A stretch of 64,000 bases of DNA from Hemileia vastatrix (GCA_030280995.1 JASXTE010000016.1:18977501-19041500), one strand, 5' to 3'. Shown: positions 12,156 through 24,405, counted from the first letter of the stretch. Made by a program: numbers and translations. The notes: a model not told the origin generated them from the sequence alone.

Positions 12156-12860
12156 GACAACACTACCAATAGGCTGTAATTTAAGAAGCTTGAATGATTT
12201 TAAAGTGAAAGAAAAGGAATTTTTGAGTATCATTGGCTCCCTGAACTATTTAGCTATATTGAGACAACCAGATATATCCTTCTCAGTCAATTATCTTACA
12301 AGGTTTGCTAAAAACCTGGGAGCCTCACACTAAGAAGTCCATATACATCTTGTGCAATGTGTCATTATGAAAAAATATTGCATATTTGGAATTTACCCAA
12401 CCCTATTTGATGGTCTAGTTACATATACTGATGCTAGTTGAGGAGGAGAGTTTGCCAGATCAACCAATGGCAGCTCAATTCTTTCGCATGGAGTTCCAAT
12501 CAACTGGTCATCAAAGCAACAACAAATAGTGGTGCTATCAACTTTTGAGGCTAAATCAATAGCTCTTAGTACAGAAGATAATCTCTCTATGTGGATACCA
12601 AATATTTTGAAAGATATTTTACATTGAGAATTGAAGGTAACAATCTACTGTGACAATCAATCAACTATAAAAATCACTAGAGATCAGCCATAAAACAAGC
12701 ATATAAGACATATGGAAAGGGATCTTTATTATTTCAACTCTCTTCTTTTCACAGGTAAGGCAGATATTATATGGGTCAACACAAAAGAACAGAGAGCAGA
12801 TATTTTGACAAAAAACTTAAAGTCTAATGTGATGGAAAAAAGCAGGCATGGTGTAGGGGT
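12156..12860 (+). pseudogene. Copia-B RT connection and RNase H remnant
   Basis: It resumes the copia reading directly after Harb1: TTLPIGCNL, FLSIIGSLNYLAILRQPDIS, then RNase H with TYTDAS, ILSHGVPINWSSKQQQ, STFEAKSIALS and CDNQSTIKI. The C-terminal ADILTKNL marks the end of copia pol. Several catalytic positions remain (Asp in YTDAS, Glu in FEAKS, Asp in YCDNQ). In-frame stops at about 12330, 12440, 12627 and 12692 make it inactive. Confidence 0.85.
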
Positions 12861-12891
12861 AGTACTCAAGAGGAATCACTGGTGGAAAAAT

Positions 12892-13300
12892 TGTGTCAAT
12901 GTCCCACACTAAAATGTGATATTGTGAGACCCTCTGTCACACTGCTTTATGAGACATCAAGTCCCACAATAAAACAAGATGCAGGGTGGGTCATAATAAC
13001 ATGCTTTTTTATAAGATTCTATCTCTTGTTTTGAGTGCAGAACATTGACACCCAAAATGCAAACATGACACAATTTTCCTGTGATCCCCTAGGGTTTGTG
13101 GGCAAAACTGTGTCATGTTTCAAGTTCAGGTGTCAATGTCTTGCACTAAAATGGGACATTTTGTGAGACCCTGTGTCACACTTCTTTACAAGACATCAAT
13201 TCCTGTAAAAAAACATGACAGGTACAGGCCACTATGTCACATTTTTGTGAGACTCTGTGTCACTTTTTGTGTGCAGGACTTTGAGACAGTTTTGCCTCCA
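12892..13300. repeat. Diverged direct repeats between Copia-B pol and its 3' LTR
   Basis: A block starting gtgtcaatgtc(cc/tt) and running through actaaaatg, ttgtgagaccct, gtcacac and gacatcaa occurs at 12892-12975 and 13130-13215. A shorter third copy (gtgagactctgtgtcac) lies at about 13244-13262. The period is about 240 bp. The repeats are non-coding and lie in the 3' untranslated region of the element. Confidence 0.65.
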
Positions 13301-13324
13301 GTGAATGGTTGGCAAAATGAACTC

Positions 13325-13408
13325 AAGGGAGGGGGTGTTGGTACATAGTGATAGACATAATATTTAAGTACTTGACTACATAAGGATGTATATAAATATG
13401 ATGCATAA
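13325..13408 (+). mobile_element. Copia-B polypurine tract and start of 3' LTR
   Basis: The purine run AAGGGAGGGGG ends just before TGTTGGTACATAG at 13336, the standard arrangement of polypurine tract (plus-strand primer) and LTR start. A TATA-like tatataaata follows at about 13389. The LTR is interrupted at 13409 by the Harbinger-type MITE and may resume at 14247, but its 3' end cannot be defined. Confidence 0.6.
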
Positions 13409-14246
13409 GAGCATCCACACTCACTGGTCAAATTAGCTTCAGTATGCATATTTTACTGAAAATAGCCACTAAAATTCCACACTCATCTATTTTCAGTCTT
13501 TCAGTAAAGGGTCAAACCAGTAATTTTTTCAGTAAATTGTGGATCTTTCCACAAATTATTAAACTATTTGTGTAACCCATTTTCTGCCCTTCCATTTTTT
13601 CAGTAATTTATCTCACTTTCTCAACCTCACAACACCTCACTACCTCCAATTAATTAAAACTTCACTCTTACCAAACACTTCATTACTCATCATTCTCTTA
13701 CTCAAAACTACTTTTCTCCCTTCTCATCATCACATCACACCCAAACTTATCATTTTATTATATAATAATACTTTCTAAATCATGTCTACACTTCAAAGCT
13801 CCAATAAAATTGAAAATGGGTTTGCCCAAAGCAGTCTTTCATTAAGCATGCATTACCAGTGTAATGATATTTTTCTATCTTTTTTTTGATCTCACTGTAG
13901 TTGAATCAAATGTTTGATTTTTTTAATAGTTAGTTAACAAATATGTAAGAGTAATATCTTCTTCTTCCATGTCTAATAAATCATCAAGGAAATTTAATGG
14001 CATTGGAAGTGTAACCGTTGAGTGAAGAAAAATGAGTATGGCAGAAGGAGGGATAGAAGAAATTACTTCCATGGAAGGAGTGATTTTATTGAATAAACCA
14101 AGAAACATGAGTGATGAATATTTTGTGTAACTTGAAAATAGTAAATTTTTTGAAAAATGAGTGTGGAATGATATCATAAATTTGTGCAACTCAGAAGTAA
14201 TATTCATGTAAGTGGGAGTTATACAACCAAATGAGTGTGGATGCTC
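13409..14246. mobile_element. Non-autonomous PIF/Harbinger-type element, 838 bp
   Basis: Inverted termini GAGCATCCACACTCA (left) and its exact complement (right) are flanked by TAA/TAA (13406-13408 and 14247-14249). A 3-bp TWA duplication is the PIF/Harbinger hallmark. The inside is AT-rich. The 94-residue ORF on - (13923-14207) has no recognisable domain and I do not call it a gene. The element sits in the Copia-B 3' LTR. Confidence 0.8.
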
Positions 14247-14249
14247 TAA

Positions 14250-15154
14250 TTTAATTATTAATATATATTTTCTGATTCTAAACCACTATTCCCACTTTAA
14301 TTTGGTGTAGGATGTATCAAATTTTGACTTTAATTAGACTTTTGAGTGTGTATGTTTAGAATCTCCCATTATAACTGAACATTGGGGTACTAGGATCAAA
14401 CAAATGTGTTATTTTGATTTTCATGTTCACTAGCCTCTGGATTAGTGGATCAAAATCTATTGCTATTAATAATGCTGGAACTAAATACTTTGATATCTCC
14501 TAATTTCTTAGTCACTGGAATAATATCATCAGTATAGATTTTGATGAATGGTTTAATTGTTTTTATTGATTTTCTTTATTTTAAGTGAATACTTAAGACA
14601 ATAAATATATAGAGATAGTTATTAAGAGCATTTAAAGCCATTTTTTTAACTTTGTGAAAGTTAGAAACACAAAATTTCATTTTTTTAGGGTCATGCATCA
14701 TCATCCCCAGATGCTCATTTTTCACTCCCAATCAGGACAGATAATATAATGAAATGAAGGCCAATTATAGCCACACTATTTCTACTGTGGTTTTTTCAAC
14801 ATCATTCAATGTTAACAGGAAAAATCATATACACAAATCCTCACTTTTTTTCCTAAGCATGAAAACGTAACTATTAATTCAATTAAAAATCCATCATTTT
14901 TCCATGGCACCATCCATACATGGAGTAGCCATAGAAAACTTAATATGATAAGCATAAAGCAAAAGATAATAAAATCCTCATTTCCACCTTAATATTCCCT
15001 AATTCCTACTTGTTTTATTACTTCTCCACCAATTTTACCATATAAATTACCCTCCAAGTCATCATGGATTGAATAGATTTGTTGGGTGATTCTTTTGTAT
15101 CTTTTCATCTCAATAATATGCAACTAGTTAATAAATTCCCGTAACCAAACCTTT
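14250..15154. other. No gene recognised
   Basis: AT-rich, non-coding. The first part may be the rest of the Copia-B 3' LTR. The later part leads into the PIF/Harbinger transposase and may include its terminal region, but I could not find inverted termini. Confidence 0.35.
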
Positions 15155-16240
15155 ATGAGCCACACAATGAAAAAGTTTCACCCAGACCCCCCTTTCCGTA
15201 AATTACTACGTGAACAATATCAAGGGAATGATCACATGATTGCTGACTATCTGAGACCCAACCCCAAATATTCTGATGCTATGTTTCAAAGAATGTTCCA
15301 AATTGATTTTGATTTATTTTATAAACTAGTCAATGATCTTCAATTTCAAAATACATACTGGATACAAAAGGCTAACTTTTGTGGAAATTGGCACCCCTCA
15401 ACTGTTCAAATATTGACTACAGCTCTTAGACAAATGGCTTATGGAACATCTGGTGATACAATATATGAATATGTTCAAATTGGAGCCAGAACCTCCATTA
15501 AATGTCTTGAGACTTTTGTTGCTGATTTTACTGAACTATATAGTGCTGAATACTTAGATCCACCTAACTCTGAAGAGCCTGCACAAATATTCAAAGAAAA
15601 TGAGAACCAGGTCTTTCCTGGCTGTAAAGGTAGCTTAGATGGAACGCATTGGAGTTAGAAAAACTTCCCTGCAGCTTGGAAGGGTAGTATCAGTGAAAGG
15701 AAGGTACAAAGACTATAATTCTTGAAGCTTTAGCATCCCAAAATCTGAGAATTTGGCTTGCCTTTTTTGGCACACCTGGAGTACTCAATGATATAAATAT
15801 ACTGAACAGAATTCCTTTATTCAACAATTTTTTATCTTGTGAGAGTTTTTTTCTATTTTCTCTTTTGGTATTATTATGATTTATTTTCTTATTTTTATTC
15901 AGGTACTAAAGATGAAAGGCACTTTAGTATTAATAGACATAAATACAAGCATGGCTACTATCTTTTTGATGGAATCTATCCCAGTTGTCCAGGTTTTGTT
16001 AAACCTATTCACCATGCTCAAGATGATGCAGGAAGAAATATTCAAAATCTTCATACTGTCTGTCATAAGTATATTGAGAATGCTTTTGGAGCTCTACAAG
16101 CATTCTGGTCTATAATTTCCCAGCCTTGTTGCTGATGGAATCTAGTAGATATCCACAATTTTATGAAGTGTGCCATAATACTTCATAACATGATTATAGA
16201 AAAAAACAATTCCAAAGACATTTTTTTAAATTACAATATG
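15155..16240 (+). pseudogene. PIF/Harbinger transposase (DDE Tnp4 type), interrupted
   Basis: The N-terminal region (MFQRMFQIDFDLFYKLV, then TALRQMAYGTSGDTIYEYVQ) and the strand VFPGCKGSLDGTHWS, carrying the first catalytic Asp, are typical of the plant/rust-type PIF nuclease. A TAG at 15656 and a frameshift near 15700 follow. The reading then continues as ILEALASQNLRIW and GTPGVLNDINIL (second Asp). A 64-bp GT-AG intron fits at 15839-15902. The second exon has YYLFDGIYPSCPGFVKPI and IENAFGALQAFW (third acid, Glu), then CAIILHNMIIE. All three acids are present, so only the stop, the shift and small changes disable it. The partner gene lies on the opposite strand at 16.9-17.8 kb. Confidence 0.85.
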
Positions 16241-16881
16241 TAATATTCAACTAGCCTTACACAAGTAGTTCTGGTTCATCATGACCCTTCTTTAATCTAT
16301 ACCCAAACTTGGTATAATCAAATAATCTGTACTTTGTGAGGTTCTCAAGTGCACTTTCAGGTAATGGAAGACTTGAAAGTTCATTACTGGATCAGGAGAG
16401 GTTTACAGGCTGATTGATTTTAGGCCCATATTTTTCTATACAATCTCTGTTTCGTGCTTTTGTGTTTTGAACCACATGAAAAAAATAGTAAAAAAAAACT
16501 GTGAGACTTGTTTGTTATAATTTTCAATATGCAATTTTGTCAATAAAAATTTCACTTTCATCCCCAATCACATACAGAAGTAATGTAAATAAACTAACTT
16601 TTGTGATCCCAAGCAAGAATTTCATTAAATTTATTTGAAGTTAGTGAAATACAACATTTTTAATCAACTCAAACAGACTTAACTATTTGTTAAGTTTTAG
16701 ATTATGTATAAAAAGCTTATATGGAGCAAAAAATTAAAAAGGAATTGGATGTCATTTCTTTATTCAGTGCTACAAAATCCATTATTAAAATTATTCCCTG
16801 TAAAGGCAGGATTTATAGAACAGTACTATATGATACAAAAAACATGTGCAGTATTTGAAATGAGTACAAAAATCTAAAAAA
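16241..16881. other. Intergenic spacer of the PIF/Harbinger element
   Basis: AT-rich, no gene seen. It separates the convergent transposase (+) and Myb/SANT partner (-) and would hold their 3' untranslated regions. Confidence 0.4.
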
Positions 16882-17790
16882 TTAAGACAATGATTGGTAC
16901 TTCTTAAGCAAATTTTCTTTCATAAGTTGCAAACACAATTTTGTACTCTTGCTATGACACTCATTATCCATTCTCAAAACTAGTTCTGAATCATCAGAAA
17001 GCGCTTTATTTTCTACCAAAATTTTAGCTAACTCATTAACTTCCCTCATTATCTCTACTTTCTTGGCACACAATTCCTGATCAAGAGAATTTTAAAGTTT
17101 TTTTCATTTTGATGCCTTGATACCAAGGGGTCTAGCAGTTTTAGAAGGACCTTGAGAAGTATGAGATGTACCTAGAAAAGAATATCAGGCTTTAGGGCTT
17201 GGAGGGAGTATTCTTGACTATCGGCATTCTCAATGAGATGGATGATTCTCTTAGTTTTATCACTGTTCCATTTTGGAGAGTATTGTAAGACTTCCCAGGC
17301 TCCATCCATCTCAAATTTAGAACCCTTCATTTTCTTACTGGACTCCTCTCAAGTCATTTGCAGCCACTTGGAGGATTTTTTCTAGAGAACCATAGATTTC
17401 CAAAAACCTTTGAGTGACTGTGTTAATATTACTTCATCTGTACGAAAGCATTAACAAAGTTATAAAGAGAAAACATGAAAATGAATGAGCTTACCAGATG
17501 CACACTTGATTAGCATCTCAGGAAACTCCTTTGTGATTGTGATTTAAGTCCTGTGCCAAAGACTTGTAGAAGGCTTCACTTCTCTGATTGGTTCCAAATA
17601 ATTTTTTCTGGCTTATGTGAAGCCAGGATTTTTTAAGTTAAGTGTCCTCAATGGATGACCAATTCTTTTCTTAGGGCCTCCTGGTACTTGTAGAAATACT
17701 AGTAGCAGAAGTGGTGCTCAGGGGTGGAGACATGGGTAAAGGAGATGTAGTTTTCAATGATAGGTCTATGTAACAGTAATTTTGGCTCAT
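16882..17790 (-). pseudogene. Myb/SANT (trihelix-like) partner of PIF/Harbinger
   Basis: Reading the - strand from about 17790, a Ser/Pro/Thr-rich N-terminus leads to a trihelix/SANT signature. It shows NWSSIEDT, then a stop, then SWLHIS, then GTNQRSEAFYKSLAQDLN, matching the W-x4-ED ... SW-x2-S ... GTNQ-x5-F pattern of PIF ORF1 proteins. Next come FEMDGAWEVLQYSPKW and GPSKTARPLGIKASK, typical of the NAM-associated C-terminal domain. The last 63 codons (17073-16882) are an open helical tail. These proteins bind the element ends and assist the transposase. Frames change and stops occur at several points, so it is a pseudogene. Confidence 0.75.
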
Positions 17791-18044
17791 TGTAAAGATA
17801 ACAAGATTTTAAAACAATTTAGATAAGACAATGTGTCTGAATTAAATGGGGTTTTCACAAGTAATATGTGCTTTTTATATGTTTTTGACACTTTTCTTTC
17901 TCTTGGAAGATCACCAATAGCTCTATATGATAGCAACAATATCTAAATGAAAGACATATGATCACTGGTATCTTTTTCTTTTATTTCCTTGCTTGCAACA
18001 GAGATCAAGATTGAATTTTTTTGGAGAGAGATGAACATTGGTAG
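17791..18044. other. Boundary between PIF/Harbinger remains and LINE
   Basis: No gene. The right end of the PIF element and the 5' end of the LINE must lie here, but neither inverted terminus nor target duplication could be recognised. Confidence 0.35.
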
Positions 18045-19836
18045 GTGAATTCCATTAAAAATGATGACCCCAGCCATCTCTTTAGGAATTTCTATCCTTT
18101 TTTGTCTAAATACAAGGATTATTATACTTTTAATATGATAAGAAACATGTATATTGACCAGAAAAACAATATTATGCACATTAACACAACTGATGTTCCT
18201 CTGCTTTTACTGACCTCCCATGTTCCTCCTGACCTCATTCTGGCCCCAGAATCTTCACCTCTGCCAAGCCCTATCCCTCCTACTTGCCCTACAGCAAGTT
18301 TTTGTGTACCTCCCTCCCAGAAAACTGCCTCTCCCCCTCCTAAACCTTTCCATCATCCAAAAAGACACAGGTATTCTTTTCCCCCTCACAAAAATCCTCC
18401 CAACTCCTTGGAAGAAGCCAGATCTACTCACCCTGAGATTTTCCTTGAATCTGTGACCTCTCCCCCCAATCCCCTTTCTGCCCCTCAAACCCAAACCCTT
18501 GACAGCTCCTGTAACATGCCTTCCAACCCATTTGTGGATTTTGGCTTCACCTCTGCTCCCCAAGCCCACTCCCATTCTCTGTCAACCCTGACTCCCCAGA
18601 AGCATGTGTTGTCTTCCTTGTTGATATTTCCTGCATCACCAACACTGCTGCCCTGTCTTCCTACCTAACCATCCTGCTTGACACCATCAAGGAGCCTCCA
18701 CCCAAAGGAGCTAAATTCATGCTTCACAAAGCTGACTTGGCTGATATCAAGGTCCTTGCGGCTGCTGTCTTCCATCAGGCTAATGAGGCAGAATTCCATC
18801 AAGAGACCCCTAATGCTCCTCCCTCACCAACAAGATTAAAAAGCTTCTCACTTGCATCCCACCCCTGCCTTCTTCTGCCTTCACTTCCTCCTCCCTTCCC
18901 AGAAATGTCCCGTCTCATTGCCCCACATTTGCACAAGCTTCCTCTGCTGGGTCATCTTCTCCTGCCCAATGTGACCAACCTTCATTGGGTCTCCCCCACT
19001 TCACTATTAAACAGTCAAGTCCTTCTTCTCCGGTCCTTACAGACCTATCCAATTCTCAACTTCTTAACATGCTCAACAATAAAATCAATGCCAAAAACAT
19101 TCATAATAAAGCTTCTAGAATGGCCATACGTATCTGGGGGATGATCAGGCACAAGTCCAACAAATTCAAAATAATTGTGTCTACCTCTAGTGATCTCAAT
19201 TCTCTCACATGTGCTTGGCAGTCCTGGGTCCCTCAAGGCCTTATCTATAAATCCCCTACTTACTCAGTGGTCATCCACAGAGTTCCAACTTACTATGATT
19301 TTGATAACCAATTGGATATCAACACATTAATTAATGATAACCCCAACACCCTCAAATCTTTATACCAGGTCACTTGGTTAAGAAGACCTGAAGCCAGAGT
19401 GGGGAGAACCCATTCCTCTTCTGTGCTTCACCTTCTTGAAAAACATGTTGCTGACACTCTTTCTTCCCCCTCTCCTCCCTTTCCATTATACATTGAAGGA
19501 CAGTTTTGCCGCACTGAAGCTATCAATCACAAACAAAGAACCTGTTTCAAGTTTTGGGGTAAGGGTCACTTATCTATTCACTGTGCCCTTCCCCCTCAAT
19601 ACTTCAATTGTGCTGGCCACCATAGTTACCAGTCTTGCAAAGAACAGAAACTATCTTCACCTGTTTGCTTCAGATGCATTGACACCTTGCCCCATGATCA
19701 CCCAATCAAGACAGCCAAAACGGCCCTACATTCTCTTCTTAATAAACCTGACACCTCACCCTTTTTCATCTCCCCAATCTCCCCGCCTGCCCCCTCAATA
19801 AGCATCTATGATAGAGCAATCCGGCCTTCTGCCTAA
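18045..19836 (+). pseudogene. LINE ORF1, nucleic-acid-binding protein
   Basis: It reads in three frames joined by shifts: 18045-18668 (Pro/Ser-rich N-terminus), about 18670-18900 (helical KADLADIKVLAAAVF) and about 18850-19836. The last part contains a helical domain, then a pair of knuckles: TCFKFWGKGHLSIHC, where the second Cys is Phe, and YFNCAGHHSYQSC. A further CFRC ... HDH cluster follows. ORF1 proteins of this group coat the RNA in the ribonucleoprotein. The end overlaps the ORF2 start by 29 bases in a different frame, consistent with reinitiation or frameshift. Confidence 0.75.
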
Positions 19837-22800
19837 GTTTCCCTTTACTGTTTTTCAATTAAACTGCCATTGCTCTTTTTATGTTTTCCATTCCCTTTTT
19901 AATGACCCTGAAGCCTCCTACTATTATTTCCTTGCAATAAAAGAGCCCTTCCTGTCAAGGGATCACTTTTCTCCAGCCTCTGCAAATGGCTTGCACCTTG
20001 TCATTCCACTGAGTTCCTCTTCTCTCAATCACTCTACTCAGATTCATTGCTTTTTTTACATTAACAAAAAACTTCCCCTCCATCTTTTCACCTCTCTCCC
20101 CTCCCCTTCTCTTGATCTCTCCCTCATCCTCATCAACCTCAGCCTCCTCCCTCATCTTCTTGTCAACATTCATAATCTTCCTCAAAAATTCACATCTACA
20201 CAGAATATTTTCCCTTCTCTCTCTCCATTTATCAAAATCCCAACCTTCCTCTTTACTGACTCAAATCTTTATCACAATTTGTGGGCCAGTGCAGATAAAC
20301 ACACCTCCAACCATTCCGCAGCCACCCCCTTCTTAGATTCTGTTTATAATCTGAACATGTTGCTAATTTCCCAAGCAGGGTTTCCAACGTTTTGCAATTC
20401 CAGAAACTTCTCCACAGTTATTAATCTGGTGTTTGCATATTTTTCAGCCCTGGATTTGGTGGTCAGCTGTGTTAAATATTGTGATGGATCCTCCTCTCAT
20501 CTCTCTGATCACTTATCTCTTTTCACCCTTTCCCTTCTTGCCCCTCTCCCAAAGACACACAAACCCTTTTGCAATTGGAAGAATTTTGATGAGTCTTCTC
20601 TTTCCTCTTTTCTCTCCTCTATCTCCCCCGCTTCTCCCTCCCCCTTTCCCCCTGATATTGATCAGGCTTCCAAACTTTTCACTTCCATTTTTATTGATAT
20701 AATGGACCTTTTTGTCCCACTGAAGCAGACTGGATCATTGTGTTGTGAATGGTGGAATAGAGAAATCTTGGATCCCCTCAATAAATCTTGTTACAGAGCC
20801 CAGAGAAGAATGCACTCCTCCCCTACCCCCCACAATGTAGCTGAGTTTCTTTCAGCCTGCAAAACATTCCAAGCTAAAATAAAATTCTTACTTAAATCAC
20901 CATGGCAAAATTTCCTGTCCACTCTCACTCCTCTCACTCTTCAAAAACCTGCAAAGTACCTTTCACTCCCTGCTGATTCATGCTCTAACCCTCCGTTAAC
21001 AGATGAGTCAGGAGCTACTATCACTGATAATTTTTTAAAATCTTCTATTCTTTTTGAAGGCAAATCTGTGGCCTCAATCACATGTGATTTATCCACAATT
21101 ACTCTTCCTTTCCCCTCTCCCCCTCTCTCATCTTGCCCTTTCACAAAACATGAGCTGATTACCACCTTAATCAAAACTAAAAAAGGCTGAGTGCCTGGCC
21201 CTGATTGTATTCCCAATTTTCTTCTTCACTGTAATCCTCAAGCTTTTGCTAACATTCTTTTACCCCTTTTAAATCAGTGCTTTAAAATAGGACACAATCC
21301 TATTACTTGGAAGTGCCCCAAGTCAGTAATTATCCCTAAGCCTGGTCTCCCTAACTAATCTGTTCCCAGTGAATTTTACCCGATTTCTCTTCTCAAAGCT
21401 GTGGGGAAGATTTTGGACTCACTGCTGATCAATTGACTATCCTACTATATTGAATCTGGAAACCTCATCCCAGAAACTCACTATGGTGGTTGTCCCCTGA
21501 GGAGTACATCTGATGCTTTACTCCACCTCACTGTCTGGACCAAGGATCAGTGGGGGCAAGGTAAAGTTGTTTGTGCTCTTTCTCTAGATATCAAAGGTGC
21601 ATTTTGATCAGTGAATACTGCACCGCTTTGTCAAATTCTCCTTTCTCTCCCGCTCCCTCGATATTTGATTGACCTTATCTCTAATTCCCTTGAGAGTTGC
21701 TATACTAGCATTTCTTTCTCCGCATATGAGTCTCCCCACACTTTTTTCCCAAAGGGCCTTCCCCAGGGCTCACACTTATCTCCTCTTATTTACATTATTG
21801 AAAATTCTTCTTTAATCACTCTTCCTTCCCTCTTCAGTTCCTTCTTGGTCATAGGTTATTATGATGACATTATATTTCTTACAGCCAACAAGGACCCAAA
21901 CATTGTTACTTCCACACTGTCTAAATTAGGTGAAGAGGCAATTCTTTGGAGCTTTTCACATGTGGCTTTGTTTGATTTAACTAAAACCAAATGTCTTACC
22001 ATCTTAAAATCTCCTCCCTCCCTCATCTTCAATGGCCAACCACTTGTGCCTGCCCCCTCAATCAAGTGGCTGGGAATGGAAATTGATTCTACCCTCTCTT
22101 TCAATCCCAATGGCACTAAGCTTGTTTCCAAAGGCCTTCAAGCTTCCTTCTACATCCACCAATGTGTATCATCTTTCTGGGGTGTCACACTTCAGCAATA
22201 TAAGCTTCTTATTTCCTCTCTCATGCACCCTAGAACAGATTATGCTGCTATTGTCTGGCACACCCCAAGGAAAGAATCTTGTACCACAAGGATGTTGCAA
22301 GTTGTTGACAATAGTGCCACCCAAAGAGCTTTTGTGTGTTTCCAGTCCACACAAGTGTGCCTCCTCTTTAATGATTCAGCTTCTCTCCCATGTAAACAAA
22401 GCTTAGATATGGTGGTCTGCAAAGCTTGGGAGAGACTTCTCATCATTCCCTCTTCGAATCCTATGGCATGGTTTGCTAAATTGGAACTCAACTCTCCTTT
22501 TCCCAAATTTCATCTTCATCCTCTTCACTTCTTATCCTATCCCTACTATTTCCTCTCTTTTTCCCCCCTTGATTCCATGGACTTGAAAAAACTAGCAGTC
22601 TTCCCACCATGGGCCCCTCCACCTTTTCAGATGGTCATTGATTCTTCCGAGGACAAGGCTATCAAGTCTATTTACCACTTGTTTTTATCTCACCCCTTAC
22701 CTTCTCACTACATCTAAACTGATGGCTCAAGATCAAAAGATGGTGTGTTTTCTGCTGCCTGTCACTGGGAAACCTATGCACAGGGTCAAGGGTGATCCAA

Positions 22801-24405
22801 AGTAAGTGAGATAAGAAGGAAGAGAGAAATTATGGCTTCAACCACAGAGGACTACTTCAAGGAAGTGATTGGAAGATAGATCAAAGTAGCTAATACTGGT
22901 TCAAGATAATCTTTGAGGAATAATTAATGTATATGTTAAGGACACTAACTATTGTAGTGAATCTCATGAAGGGTTAAAACTCAATAATCAAAGGGAAAGA
23001 TTTATGGATTTAGGATTTAATCAAATTGATTATTAAGTAAGAAAAGGTTAGATATAACAATAGCCTAATAAGAGTTTTACTACTATCACAAATATATTAT
23101 GATTTAATTCTGAAGAATGTCAAACCAAATTAACCCCCCTTTAAATATCCTATTCCTCCTTGCACTGACCTGTTAATAAACTAGCCATCCTATACTTACA
23201 GACCCATCTAATCCACCATAGTTCCCATTTAACCAGCCATCTAACCTTAGAACACTTCTGCCCTGTTTCTACTTCACAGACCTCCTAATTTACCCTCAGA
23301 TGCACAATTACCCCCTGTTTGAATATTGCCTTGATCTTAGTGCCAGATTGAGTGCACATTGCCTATGATTGAAAAGTATAAGCATCTTTAGTGTACCTTT
23401 AAGGTTTTGACAGCTCAGCTTATTCAAGAACACAATAGTATGCAATTGCCCCAAGGTTGCTTTTTGTGCATTGCTAGTGGAGTTAGAGCTTGAATGGTGG
23501 GGTAATTGAGGTGCTTTTGCTTTGAGTGTCATGTAGCGCGTAACACTGCCTTTGATCCTGGCCTTTCTCTTCCATTTGTTACTTGATTAGGAAATGCTTC
23601 TCTCTACTCTGTTTTTGAGGCAGAGTTGGTAGGTGTTCTCTTAGGTCTCAGACTCTTTTTATCCAACCCTTTCCACCACATCTTCCCATCAGTCACCATC
23701 CTTACAGACAATCAAGCTGTAATCAAAAAGTTATCCTCTTTATCCTCACCATCTCCTAATGTGTTGGTGCTTATTGCTATTGAAAATGTGGTCCATCAAA
23801 TATTTGTGCATGACCCCTCCCTGATCATACATCTGCAATTGTGCCCTGGCCATGTAGGCATTCCAGGCAATGAGGTGGTTGACTCCCTTGCCAATGGTTC
23901 TCACTACCTGGCCCCTTTTGCTGAGTCTTTCTTCTCTCTTACCCCTCCCCCCCCTCTATATCAGCTATAAAATCTTTCCTAAAATCATATCAATCTTATC
24001 TACTCCTATCTCCTCCTTCACCAGATGTTCTTAGGAAACGCTGAGGAAAATTTGAACCCTCTCATATTTTCAAATCTCTCTCGCTTCTCCCGAGATCACT
24101 GGCCACTGTTTTTTCCCAATGCCGCTCTGGCCATTCCCCTCTAAAAAACTACCTCTTTTGTTTCAAGGCAGCTGTCTCTCCAATCTTCTCCCTCTGCTCT
24201 TCGGGGGCTAAGGACACTCCTGAACATGTTTTACTTTTTTGCCCTGCTCATTCAATTATCCGTCTTACTCTTATTAAACTTGTTACTAAACACAATCTGC
24301 CTTTCACTACTTCTGCTCTCTTGACTAATTCTCCTGTCATGGCTGCTGTGGCAAAATTCTTAGTAGACACTTGTAGGTTCCCTAATAACTTGCCTTTATC
24401 CCAGT
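19808..24405 (+). pseudogene. LINE ORF2: endonuclease, RT, RNase H
   Basis: One frame runs 19808-22717 with stops near 21188, 21356, 21434 and 21605. An apurinic-type endonuclease region is suggested by FTDSNLYHNLWAS and SSSHLSDHLSLF (an SDH motif). RT has PGPDCIPNFLL, LSLDIKGAF, FPKGLPQGSHLSPL and the active site GYYDDIIFL (about 21855-21880). RNase H begins TDGSRSKDG at 22720, is split by a solo LTR (22793-23545), and resumes with FEAELVGVLLGL, TDNQAVIK and PGHVGIPGNEVVD. The end (about 24190-24270) has CSLCSSGAKDTPEHVLLFC, a C-x2-C-x8-H-x4-C zinc motif. The protein nicks target DNA and primes reverse transcription there. Confidence 0.85.
22793..23545 (-). mobile_element. Solo LTR inserted in LINE RNase H
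   Basis: A 753-bp block interrupts the RNase H reading. On the - strand it starts TGTTACGCGC and ends GGATCA, i.e. TG...CA. A second copy, with the same start TGTTACGCGC and same internal landmarks (tttaattctgaagaatgtc, a C-rich segment, ctcaataatcaaag), lies at 52938-53716. The flanks here (caagg / ctgcc) do not show a clear duplication, so one end may have eroded. Confidence 0.7.

Larger units (their letters stand above)
4016..13408 (+). mobile_element. Copia-B, degraded Ty1/copia with two internal insertions
   Basis: Gag, protease, pre-integrase, integrase, RT and RNase H pieces occur in the canonical copia order on the + strand. A roughly 1 kb LTR-like insert (5730-6708) splits the protease from the pre-integrase domain. 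A Harbinger element (8702-12152) splits the RT C-terminus from the connection/RNase H region. Removing the second insert with one copy of its AAT duplication gives a smooth copia reading (NTKMTTLPIG), so the two halves belong to one element. A polypurine tract at 13325-13335 precedes TGTTGG at 13336, taken as the 3' LTR start. All domains carry stops or frameshifts. Confidence 0.8.
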
